Source: a bacterium (GTDB lineage Bacteria > Bdellovibrionota_C > UBA2361 > RFPC01). From it: DNA of 64,000 nt. Location of the stretch: positions 1 to 64,000 of the forward strand of contig JAUIIO010000020.1 of assembly GCA_030431715.1 (NCBI GenBank), given 5' to 3'. Positions 42,163 to 49,998 of the stretch are shown here, in pieces. The notes under the pieces were generated by a model. That model was given only the letters and a program-made list of their open reading frames with translations. It had not been told where the DNA came from and did no database searches. How positions within the stretch are numbered: position 1 is the first letter of the stretch; every line of letters begins with the position of its first letter. A program made the position numbers and the translations under genes.

Positions 42163-42738
42163 ATGAATAGCAAAAGACCTGAACCGTGGACGGTTCTCTC
42201 TTCCAAGCATGTCGTAAAAGATAAATGGTTATCGCTTCGTATTGATGATTGTCGAACCGAAGATGGCGTTGAGATAAATCCCTATTACGTTATTGAGTGT
42301 CCTGATTGGGCGCTGATTGCTGCCTTTGATGATGAGATGAGGCTTTTAATTGTTGAGCAGTATCGACATGGTCTGGGGGAAGTCATCTGTGAGCTCCCGG
42401 GAGGGATAGTCGATGCCGGTGACATGTCTCCAATGCTCTCGGTTCAGCGCGAGCTGTTGGAAGAGACGGGTTGTGAGGTTGCTGAGGTTCACCACCTAAC
42501 GAGTATGTCGCCTAACCCGGCAACTCACACCAACAAGGCTCATATGTATACTGGCACAGGCTGCCGTGAGGTAGCCTCTCAGAACTTAGATGAGGTCGAG
42601 AGAATTGAGCATCGATTTGTCTCTGTAGGTGAAGTGCTGGAGCTCATCTCTACAGGACAATTCCATCAGCCAAATCATATCTGTTGCGTGTTTCTTGCCC
42701 TTAAGGAGCACGGGCTGCTTACGATTGGAGCGAGCTGA
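42163..42738 (+). CDS. ADP-ribose pyrophosphatase-like NUDIX hydrolase
   Basis: 191 residues. The NUDIX box region is ELPGGIVDAGD, a one-residue-longer spacer than usual, then RELLEETGCEV. The upstream VEQYRHGLGEVICELPGG and downstream SPNPATHTNKAHMY match the ADP-ribose/sugar-nucleotide subfamily (NudF-like). It probably hydrolyses ADP-ribose or related compounds. It converges on the M23 gene with a 20-base overlap of the coding ends. Confidence 0.85.
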   Translation: MNSKRPEPWTVLSSKHVVKDKWLSLRIDDCRTEDGVEINPYYVIECPDWALIAAFDDEMRLLIVEQYRHGLGEVICELPGGIVDAGDMSPMLSVQRELLEETGCEVAEVHHLTSMSPNPATHTNKAHMYTGTGCREVASQNLDEVERIEHRFVSVGEVLELISTGQFHQPNHICCVFLALKEHGLLTIGAS

Positions 42739-44230
42739 TTGCCTTCTCTGGCATGCTTGCCAATTGAAGTTCTTCGTGGTGAGCCTTTAACATCTCCATT
42801 TTAGCCTGAAGAAGCTTGTTTGGGATCGGTTTTTGGTCTTCGGGCATTTTGGGTAGTTCGGCTTTCATTGGATCTACGTATCTTCCATGATCGTAGAGGC
42901 TGTAGTGAAGGTGCGGTCCGGTAGCGAGTCCGGTGCTTCCAACTTTGCCGATTACCTCTCCGCGCTTCACTCTCATGCCAGGCTTAAGGCCAGATGTGAT
43001 ACGCGAAAGGTGAAGGTACGCCGTTGAGTATCTTCCTGTGTGCTTAATCTTTACGGTGTTTCCTCCGCCACCCATGTAGCCAGCTTTTACGACAACTCCG
43101 TCAGCAACAGAACGGACTGGTGTGCCGGTAGGTGCTGCAAAGTCCACACCGTTGTGAGGTCGGCTTCTTTTTAGGACAGGGTGGAAGCGGTTCTTGGTAA
43201 ATACAGAAGAGATGCGAGTAAACTTTACTGGATAGCGCAGGAAGTAGTTTCCAATAGGCTCACCGTTCTCATCGTAGTACCTCACGTTCCCTTTGGCGTC
43301 TTCGTATCTGATAACAGCAAGAAGCTTGCCTCCAGTAACGATAGAGGCCGACTGTATTGGGCCAGCAGAGAGTTTTGTTCCATCATCGCAGTGGCGTTCA
43401 TGATAAACTACACTAAAACGGTCTCCTGGTTGAAGGTCACGGCTAAATTCAATTCTCCCACCGAAGAGATCCACGAGGTGATCAACTACGTCTGCAGTAA
43501 CTTCATTTCGGGAAGCGCTCTCAAAGAGTGAATGGAATATGGTTCCACTGGCTGTAATTTTTTTCTCTTCGATAACAGGATGAACGATCTCATGATCGTA
43601 GGAGGCCTCGTTTCTTGTGAGGATAAGTTTCTTACCTTCCTTGAGTTCTTTCGTTAGCTCTTCAACTGTTTTGTCAGCAGAGAGTTTGAGCTTTAAAACC
43701 TCACCGGCTTTAATCTGTTTGTGTGATACTCCGGCGTTTTTCATCGCCTCTACAACTTCATACATCCCCTCTGTGTCGCCGCACGTGGCTTTCCAGATGC
43801 TAGAGAGTGTGTCACCAGACTTCACCTCGTATTCAACGAGGTTGTCGTTTGTCACTTCATCTAAGAGAAGGTTGGCTTGATCGTTAAGTGAGGCAGAAAG
43901 AGAAACCTGCTTAAAGAGATCGTTTGTGCTAAAAGATGTTGCTGGTTCTGGTACCTTAAGGGTACTCACATCAACTTTTTCGTCGAGAGACTCTTCCGCG
44001 TCAACTGCCGGTTCATGCGGAGCTGATTCTACGATGATGTCACCAATCGTCTCTGTCTCTTTTTCAAAGACCTCATCAGGGGCTTGCTTGAGAGTTTGCT
44101 TGTTTGTAAGGCTTACCTGTACAGGTTCAGCATCCCAGTGAGCGATTCCGATCACTGATAACTGTAGAATAATAGTGGCTATTACGGCTGGTAGAATCTT
44201 CATTCTAAACGTTCTGGTTTTAAACAGCAT
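42719..44230 (-). CDS. M23-family murein endopeptidase with LysM domain
   Basis: 503 residues, MepM-like. An N-terminal membrane anchor or signal (ILPAVIATIILQLSVIGIA) follows MLFKTRTFR. The LysM domain at about 133-185 (YEVKSGDTLSSIWKA) binds glycan. A middle domain (about 225-340) resembles the N-terminal domain of Csd3-type peptidases. The C-terminal M23 domain has HNGVDFAAPTGTPV and GPHLHYSLYDHG, which supply the zinc ligands and catalytic histidine. It cuts peptide cross-links to allow wall growth. The GTG/ATG choice is between 44230 and 44203. Confidence 0.9.
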   Translation of the reverse strand: MLFKTRTFRMKILPAVIATIILQLSVIGIAHWDAEPVQVSLTNKQTLKQAPDEVFEKETETIGDIIVESAPHEPAVDAEESLDEKVDVSTLKVPEPATSFSTNDLFKQVSLSASLNDQANLLLDEVTNDNLVEYEVKSGDTLSSIWKATCGDTEGMYEVVEAMKNAGVSHKQIKAGEVLKLKLSADKTVEELTKELKEGKKLILTRNEASYDHEIVHPVIEEKKITASGTIFHSLFESASRNEVTADVVDHLVDLFGGRIEFSRDLQPGDRFSVVYHERHCDDGTKLSAGPIQSASIVTGGKLLAVIRYEDAKGNVRYYDENGEPIGNYFLRYPVKFTRISSVFTKNRFHPVLKRSRPHNGVDFAAPTGTPVRSVADGVVVKAGYMGGGGNTVKIKHTGRYSTAYLHLSRITSGLKPGMRVKRGEVIGKVGSTGLATGPHLHYSLYDHGRYVDPMKAELPKMPEDQKPIPNKLLQAKMEMLKAHHEELQLASMPEKAISSLQS

Positions 44231-44439
44231 AAAGCTGAGATACTATCTCGCATGATATGTGCCAACAAGAGGTGGAATGCGCTAACAGCCTGATTTTCCG
44301 ACTCTTGCCACAATTTAGAATCGACGATATCGAAAGTCCACTGTAGGTAAAAATATGATTGTGGGTAATATCAGATAGTTAAAGTGGTAAAGATTGCGCA
44401 CTAAAATATAACACTATTTGTGTTTGGTGAAAAAACTAA

Positions 44440-44877
44440 ATGAACATTGTTTTAAAGAAAATACTCGGACTTGATGTTGGTACGAAGCGGGTGGGGGTTG
44501 CGATTGCTGAAGTTGGTGGCGGCGCGCAAAGTGTGCGCGTGCTTGGAACTTTTGCGAGACCTCAGAATCAGGCACAAGAGAAGGTGCTTGAGCTAATCGA
44601 AGAGTACGGAGTAGAACGTATTGTTGTTGGTCTGCCGCTTGGCGCGAATGGCCAGAGAACAGATCAATGTGATGATGTGGAACGATTTGCGAAACGAATA
44701 GAAAAACGTACAGAAGTACCGATGATCTTTATGGATGAATTTCTTTCATCTGAGCAGGCGAAAGAGCAGCTTGGTGTGAAGAACCCTCACTCTTTTGAGA
44801 GGAAAAAAGGTGATATTGATGCTGTCGCTGCATCAATAATACTGTCAGAATATATCAAGGTGATGAAGGATTACTAA
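44440..44877 (+). CDS. ruvX: RuvX/YqgF, putative pre-16S rRNA nuclease
   Basis: 145 residues of RNase H fold. It has ILGLDVGTKRVGVAIAE with the first catalytic aspartate, VVGLPLGANGQRTDQCDDVE, then MIFMDEFLSSEQAKEQL and DIDAVAASIILSEY. Members process 16S rRNA ends or were once called Holliday junction resolvases. mltG starts 3 bases after the stop. A TATAAC -10-like hexamer is present about 30 bases upstream. Confidence 0.92.
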   Translation: MNIVLKKILGLDVGTKRVGVAIAEVGGGAQSVRVLGTFARPQNQAQEKVLELIEEYGVERIVVGLPLGANGQRTDQCDDVERFAKRIEKRTEVPMIFMDEFLSSEQAKEQLGVKNPHSFERKKGDIDAVAASIILSEYIKVMKDY

Positions 44878-44880
44878 ATT

Positions 44881-45930
44881 ATGTATCAATTGAAGAAATT
44901 AATACGGTTTTTTCTCTATATCGCGTGTCCACTCGCAGCCGGCTTTTTTACTTATTACTATCTCAGTGGATTACTCTTTGAGCCGGTAAGTAAGGGAGAT
45001 TCGAAGCAAGTTGTCGTTGAGATTTCAAGAGAGATGAGTTTTCGAGATATCGCGAAACTTCTTGAAGAAAAGAAGCTCATTAAAAGTGGGAGAAGTCTCA
45101 ATCTCTATGCGAGGTTTCAGGGAAACCGTAAGCCTATCTCCGCGGGAGAATATGAGCTCTCTGCTTCAATGACACCAAAGCAGATCTTAAAGAAGCTTGT
45201 TGCTGGAGATGTTGTGAAGCGAAGTCTCGTTGTTCCATCAGGGATATCTATTTGGGAGCTTGGTAGCTTAATTGAGACCGCTGGGCTTATGAAGAAATCT
45301 GATTTTGATGCGGTGCTTCAAGATCCGCAACTTCTGGCCAAAGCTGGAATTGCCGCATCGAGTTTTGAAGGGTATCTGGCCCCCGGTGATTATGAATTTA
45401 GCCGACCGATCTCAGCTGAACGCATTATTTGGAATATGATTGAGCAAGGAGAGCGAAACTGGCCGGTGAAGTTTTCAGAAGCAGCTGAGCAGTTACGTAT
45501 GTCGAGACACGAGGTACTTACTCTGGCTTCAATTCTTGAAAAGGCCACCAGCGTTCAGCACGATAGGGAACTTATCTCTTCTGTGCTCCATAACAGACTA
45601 AACAAAGGAATGAAGTTGCAGTCAGACGAGACCGTTATCTATGGACTGAGGGACTACAATGGCCAGATCACTGATGCTGACCGTAAAGCTCCATCGCCTC
45701 ATAATACGTATCTCCATTACGGCCTGCCGCCTACCCCTATAGCGAATCCAGGTGTTAAGGCGATAGAGGCAGCTCTCTATCCAAAGAACTCTGAGTTCCT
45801 TTTTTACACTGCTGACGGAAACGGTGGTTTCATCTTTTCTAAAACAGAGAAGGAACATAATGACAAGATTCTAAGTGTCATGGGAGGAGGAGCTGAGGAA
45901 GGGGCCGAAGGACAAGGCGCTGCACAATAA
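44881..45930 (+). CDS. mltG: endolytic murein transglycosylase MltG
   Basis: 349 residues. One N-terminal membrane helix (FFLYIACPLAAGFFTYYYLS) is followed by a LysM-like subdomain (MSFRDIAKLLEEKKLI) and the YceG catalytic domain. LTLASILEKATSV holds the catalytic glutamate (E220), with LHNRLNKGMKLQSDETVIYG and YNTY-like HNTYLHYGLPPTPIANPG downstream. It cleaves nascent glycan strands to set their length. The C-terminus ends in a Gly/Glu/Ala tail. ruvX-mltG is a common pairing. Confidence 0.94.
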   Translation: MYQLKKLIRFFLYIACPLAAGFFTYYYLSGLLFEPVSKGDSKQVVVEISREMSFRDIAKLLEEKKLIKSGRSLNLYARFQGNRKPISAGEYELSASMTPKQILKKLVAGDVVKRSLVVPSGISIWELGSLIETAGLMKKSDFDAVLQDPQLLAKAGIAASSFEGYLAPGDYEFSRPISAERIIWNMIEQGERNWPVKFSEAAEQLRMSRHEVLTLASILEKATSVQHDRELISSVLHNRLNKGMKLQSDETVIYGLRDYNGQITDADRKAPSPHNTYLHYGLPPTPIANPGVKAIEAALYPKNSEFLFYTADGNGGFIFSKTEKEHNDKILSVMGGGAEEGAEGQGAAQ

Positions 45931-45951
45931 GCGATAAGCTCGATAGGATCA

Positions 45952-47784
45952 TTGGAAGAGTATTTTTCAAAACTTCAGAGTAAGGTACGGCGAAATAATG
46001 ATACGATAGCTCTTCTCTGGTTCTTCATCGGAATATCTCTTGCTGCTCCGATTACTCTCTTTGTGGCATATTGGTCACTCCTAGCAGCATTTTTTGCCTT
46101 TGCGATACTTCTTGCTGGTATTGTCTTCTTTGTTTATTTCTACTTTTACCAGGAAGATATCTCGCTTCAAAAAATCTGCGCTGAGCTTGATAAGAAAAAA
46201 AACTTAAAGGATCGCTCAGCAACTTTTCAGGATCTGCTCTCCAAAGACGAGCAAGCTGATGTTCGGAGTTATATAGCAAGGCAGATTGAATCAGAACTTA
46301 AAGAAGATGATGTGCGAGAGCTCTTCCCACTTGTTTTCTCTAGGTGGCAAAAGAAAATATTCTTTCTGCTACCGATACTCTGGGCGTTCACGCTCTTTCT
46401 CTATCTTTCTCTTCCTCAGAAGCACTCTCCATTTGAGGAGTACGCGGAGAAGCTTACTGAAATTGTAGAAAACGAAGACTTGCCTGAAGAGCTTGAACAA
46501 AAAGTCGAAGAGCTTGTTGAGGAGCTTCTTGAAGAAGACGGTGAAATTAGTGATGAGCTGCTTGAGACGCTTGAAGAGACAGTCGTAGAGCTTGAGGAGA
46601 TTAAAAAAGAGAAAGAAGAAGAGAAGACTCAGGAGGAGGAGCAAGGAAAAAAAGAAGAGAAGCAAGAAGAGCAAAGTAAGCAAAAGGAAAACGACGAACA
46701 GCAAGAAAACGAGGAGCGTGAAGATCAGCAGGACCAAGACAAAGAGCAGGAAGAAGAGTCCAATCAGAAACAAGAGAGTGCTCAGCAGGAGGAGGAGCAA
46801 GGAAAGCAGGATGAGCAAAGTGACGGCGACGGGAATGAGCAGAAGCAATCTGATGATGCGAAAAGCGATCAAAGTGGTAAAGAAGAGGGAAGTGAAGGCG
46901 AGGGAGAAGGCGAAAAAGAATCACAGAGCGGTAGTGGTGATAAAGAGCAGGGAGAGCAAGAGCAGCAGCAAGGTGATGGTAAGCAACAGGGAGGAGAAGA
47001 TTCTGGAGAAGGAGAACAATCTAGCGAACAGAATGAATCAGCCCAAGGCGAAGGGCAGGGAGAGGAGTCTGCGACGAAAGAGCAACAAGACTCTGGCGAA
47101 CAGAGTAACGAAGAGCAAGCCACCGATGAAGGAGATGAGCAGGGTAGCGGCGAGAAGGGTGAGCAGAATTCAGAAAATGAACAAAAGGGACAACAGCAGG
47201 GCGAAGGTCAGAAGGCGCTTGATAAGTTAGGGCAAACGCTTGGTGATCTCAAGCAAGAGATAGAAAAGCAGCAACAAGAGCAACAAAATGAGCAGTCCAC
47301 TGGAGATGAGAAGAAGCAGGATGGTGAAGGTGAGAATCAGGAGCAGCAGTCCGAATCAAAGGAGAGTGAGCAGCAAGATACGCAATCTGATTCTGGCGAG
47401 GAAACCTCTGAAACGAACGAATCCGCACCTCCTGAGGGAGATCCACAGAATCAGGATCAACAGAAGAGGGAAGAGTCTGATTCAGAAAAGGGAGATGGTG
47501 GGCAGATGGCTGTCCCGGTACCAAACAAAGAGGCGGAGGAATTTGTTCCCGGCGATGAGGGGCGAGAATATGAGGGGGAGAAGGGCTTTATTGAGCAACA
47601 GATCGGTGACCAAGACGAGCAGCTTGATACTCGCTTCACTGGAGATAAAAAAGAGATTGTCAAAAACGATCGTGAGGCAAAGCCGAAGACCACATTACGT
47701 GAACTAGAACTTGCCCGGCCAGAGCCGGCGCGAGATACTGGAAAGCAGAGGATTCCGCTTGAGTATCGGGATGTTTTGAGATAG
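45952..47784 (+). CDS. membrane protein with very long Gln/Glu-rich low-complexity domain, Bat-like operon
   Basis: 610 residues from a TTG start (ATAGGATCA before it). Residues 20-70 hold two membrane helices (LLWFFIGISLAAPITLFVAY; FFAFAILLAGIVFFVYFYFY), and a third is near 135-155 (IFFLLPILWAFTLFLYL). From about 165 to 515 the chain is nearly all Glu, Gln, Ser, Gly, Lys, Asp and Asn, with a heptad-like start and the only clear helix near 420. The C-terminal 60 residues (RTLRELELARPEPARDTG-like: TTLRELELARPEPARD) are more ordered and end IPLEYRDVLR. Planctomycete Bat-type operons contain comparable acidic membrane proteins. Function unknown. It precedes moxR by a 318-base gap with repeats. 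Confidence 0.75.
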   Translation: MEEYFSKLQSKVRRNNDTIALLWFFIGISLAAPITLFVAYWSLLAAFFAFAILLAGIVFFVYFYFYQEDISLQKICAELDKKKNLKDRSATFQDLLSKDEQADVRSYIARQIESELKEDDVRELFPLVFSRWQKKIFFLLPILWAFTLFLYLSLPQKHSPFEEYAEKLTEIVENEDLPEELEQKVEELVEELLEEDGEISDELLETLEETVVELEEIKKEKEEEKTQEEEQGKKEEKQEEQSKQKENDEQQENEEREDQQDQDKEQEEESNQKQESAQQEEEQGKQDEQSDGDGNEQKQSDDAKSDQSGKEEGSEGEGEGEKESQSGSGDKEQGEQEQQQGDGKQQGGEDSGEGEQSSEQNESAQGEGQGEESATKEQQDSGEQSNEEQATDEGDEQGSGEKGEQNSENEQKGQQQGEGQKALDKLGQTLGDLKQEIEKQQQEQQNEQSTGDEKKQDGEGENQEQQSESKESEQQDTQSDSGEETSETNESAPPEGDPQNQDQQKREESDSEKGDGGQMAVPVPNKEAEEFVPGDEGREYEGEKGFIEQQIGDQDEQLDTRFTGDKKEIVKNDREAKPKTTLRELELARPEPARDTGKQRIPLEYRDVLR

Positions 47785-47815
47785 CTCGGGAGAAGGATTG
47801 TGGATTTAGCTGAAG

Positions 47816-47887
47816 GCGAATTGAAGAGTATACATTGCGGCTTAAACCCTTCGGGCAACCAGCCTCAATGTATACTCTTCAATTCGC
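47816..47887. repeat. 22-bp perfect inverted repeat after the Gln/Glu-rich gene
   Basis: Arms 47816-47837 and 47866-47887 are exact reverse complements (gcgaattgaagagtatacat and two more), extending with one mismatch to about 27 bases. It lies 31 bases after the stop at 47784, as the palindrome after thrC also hugs a stop codon. Sequence differs from the other families. Confidence 0.85.
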
Positions 47888-47934
47888 TTGTGGCTGGTTG
47901 GAAGGATTCACGTAGAGAGGATAGGTGTTACCCG

Positions 47935-48048
47935 TAATTGCGAGGCGCGTGCCGTGAGGCATTTTGCTCTAAGCAGAATAGCGAGGTCGAAGACCGAGCG
48001 ACAGCTTGTCCTCCGTAGCTTTAGCGTAGGATGGCGGCAATCTTATAG
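47935..48048. repeat. divergent 'attgcgag' repeat upstream of moxR
   Basis: Starts taattgcgaggcgcgtgccg and ends gatggcggcaatcttatagt, the same opening and closing motifs as the elements at 10400 and 33887, with a different interior (tctaagcagaatagcgaggt; cctccgtagctttagcgtag). It lies inside the Bat-like operon, so the operon may be split into two transcripts here. The rest of the 47785-48102 gap holds only the inverted repeat and the moxR ribosome site. Confidence 0.5.
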
Positions 48049-48102
48049 TGTCGCTGGGTGTGGTGAATGAGAACAGGATTTTAACCGAGTAGGAGAAATA
48101 AG

Positions 48103-49092
48103 ATGTCTATAGAACTTGAGCAGGGAGTGCGGAATTTTCAGAACGTATTCTTTACTATTGAGAAAGAGATCGGGAACGTAATTGTTGGGATGGAACATGT
48201 CGTGCGTGGTGCGCTTTCGGCGGTGTTTGCTGGAGGGCATGCGCTCATGGAAGGAGTGCCGGGGCTCGGTAAGACGCTTCTTGTAAAGTCGATAAACGAT
48301 GCGCTTGGGCTTAATTTTAAGCGAATTCAGTTTACTCCCGATCTCATGCCTACCGATGTTACTGGAACTCAAGTTCTAACTGAAGATGAACACGGTCGTC
48401 GCCAGTTTGTGTTTAAGCCAGGACCAATCTTTGCCAATATTGTACTTGCCGATGAGATTAACAGAGCTACGCCAAAGACACAGGCGGCTCTTCTTGAGGC
48501 CATGGAAGAGCGACAGATTACCGTTCTTGATGAAACGCACACTCTCGATCAGCCCTTCTTTGTGCTTGCAACGCAGAACCCTATAGAGCTCGAAGGTACA
48601 TATCCACTACCAGAGGCTCAGCTCGATCGGTTTTTATGTAAAGTAATGGTCCCCGCGCCAAGTTCGCAGGAGCTTAAAGAGATACTCAGACGTACTACTG
48701 GTGCGGAAAAATACAAGGTGAGAACAGTTTTCTCTCCTGAAGAGGCTCCATCGATTATTCAAGATATGAAGTTGCTGGTACGCAAGGTCGTGGTGGCAGA
48801 TCCGATGCTTGATATTGTAGCTCAGATCATGACTCGTCTAACGCCGGGGAGCAGGCAAGCGGCTGATGTTACCTCTAAATATGTGCGTTTTGGTCCCGGG
48901 CCACGTGGAGCCCAGGCGGTGTTAATGCTCAGTAAGGTTCAAGCTCTTCTTGATGGAAGGCTTAATGTGTCGTTTGAAGATATTTCAGCAGTGCTTATAA
49001 GTGCGCTGCGTCACAGACTCATTCTTAATTTTCAAGCTGAAGCAGATTCAGTAAGCGCTGATGATGTCATTCAAGCAGTACTCAGTAAGTAG
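48103..49092 (+). CDS. MoxR-family AAA+ ATPase
   Basis: 329 residues. Walker A GVPGLGKTLL (K57), RIQFTPDLMPTDVTGTQVL, Walker B IVLADEINRATPKTQAALLE (D117/E118), sensor 1 VLATQNPIELEGTYPLPEAQ and the LDRF arginine region, then a C-terminal lid (DIVAQIMTRLTPGSRQAADV, then GPGPRGAQAVL). MoxR proteins act as chaperone-like ATPases that assemble or activate partner proteins with von Willebrand A domains, which follow directly. Strong ribosome site TAGGAGAA. DUF58 gene starts 15 bases later. Confidence 0.95.
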   Translation: MSIELEQGVRNFQNVFFTIEKEIGNVIVGMEHVVRGALSAVFAGGHALMEGVPGLGKTLLVKSINDALGLNFKRIQFTPDLMPTDVTGTQVLTEDEHGRRQFVFKPGPIFANIVLADEINRATPKTQAALLEAMEERQITVLDETHTLDQPFFVLATQNPIELEGTYPLPEAQLDRFLCKVMVPAPSSQELKEILRRTTGAEKYKVRTVFSPEEAPSIIQDMKLLVRKVVVADPMLDIVAQIMTRLTPGSRQAADVTSKYVRFGPGPRGAQAVLMLSKVQALLDGRLNVSFEDISAVLISALRHRLILNFQAEADSVSADDVIQAVLSK

Positions 49093-49107
49093 AGGAGGAC
49101 TGTTTTC

Positions 49108-49998
49108 GTGTCTGACTTACCGCTAGGATTTTCAGGTAACTTTCTGTCTCGGCTGGAGCTCCTCCGCATGAGGGCCAGAAGATCATATCTTGGAAGCAGG
49201 CAGGGGAGTCATCTCTCTATGAAGCGCGGTCATGGTATGGAATTTAGCGATTACAGAAACTATATGCCCGGCGATAATCCTCGGTACATTGACTGGAGTA
49301 TCTTTGCCAGAAGCGATCGGGTTTATGTAAAGCAGTTTCAAGAAGAACAGGATCTTCCCGTTTTCCTTTTGCTAGATGGGTCGCCTTCCATGCACTATCC
49401 GGAAGATAATCGTAAGTGGCAGTATGCAATGCAGATCGCTGCCTCTCTCGCTTATATAGGCCTCATGCAGCACGATTCGATACGAGTGAGTGTTCCGGGA
49501 GCTTTTTATAGTCCGGCGTATACCGGAGCCCGTGCATTTTATCGTCTTATTGGGGATCTTGAAGCTGTTGCGCCTGTTACCAATCAGGATCTTTTTCAGG
49601 AACATATACAGCGCGCAGTTTCTCATTTTCGTTTTCCGGGGCTCTGCTTCTTTCTTTCTGATTTTCTAATGCCCGTTGAGCACATACGTAAAGTTCTGGA
49701 TGTCCTTCGCGCCAAAAACCTCGATATTTGTTGTATACAGATCCTCGGGAAAGACGATATTCAGCCTGCCTCGGATCTGGATTCCGCAGAGTTGGTGGAT
49801 AGTGAAACGGGCGAATCATTTCATCTCTCTCTCGATAAGAATATTCGTGAAGAATACAGCTATTATTTGTCTCAGCATAACGGCGAGCTTAAGGCTATGT
49901 GCGAAGAATACGGAATTCTCTATCAGCTCGCATATCCGGAAAATAGTATCGAGTCATTTGTTTTCGAGAATTTAACGCAAACAGGACTGATACGATGA
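49108..49998 (+). CDS. DUF58 / von Willebrand A-like protein
   Basis: 296 residues from a GTG start with GAGGAGG upstream. The DUF58 signature is LSMKRGHGMEFSDYRNYMPG, then DNPRYIDWSIFARSDR. A degenerate vWA domain follows with FLLLDGSPSMHY, a complete D-x-S-x-S metal site (D90). MoxR-DUF58 neighbours are one of the most constant gene pairs in bacteria. Overlaps the next gene by 4 bases (ATGA). Confidence 0.92.
   Translation: MSDLPLGFSGNFLSRLELLRMRARRSYLGSRQGSHLSMKRGHGMEFSDYRNYMPGDNPRYIDWSIFARSDRVYVKQFQEEQDLPVFLLLDGSPSMHYPEDNRKWQYAMQIAASLAYIGLMQHDSIRVSVPGAFYSPAYTGARAFYRLIGDLEAVAPVTNQDLFQEHIQRAVSHFRFPGLCFFLSDFLMPVEHIRKVLDVLRAKNLDICCIQILGKDDIQPASDLDSAELVDSETGESFHLSLDKNIREEYSYYLSQHNGELKAMCEEYGILYQLAYPENSIESFVFENLTQTGLIR

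Noticed and set aside
46369..46872. Long Leu/Phe-rich antisense frame opposite the Gln/Glu-rich gene
   Set aside because: Reverse translation of GAA/GAG/CAG/AAA codons gives Leu/Phe-rich text resembling a membrane protein. It is a shadow of low-complexity coding on the other strand.
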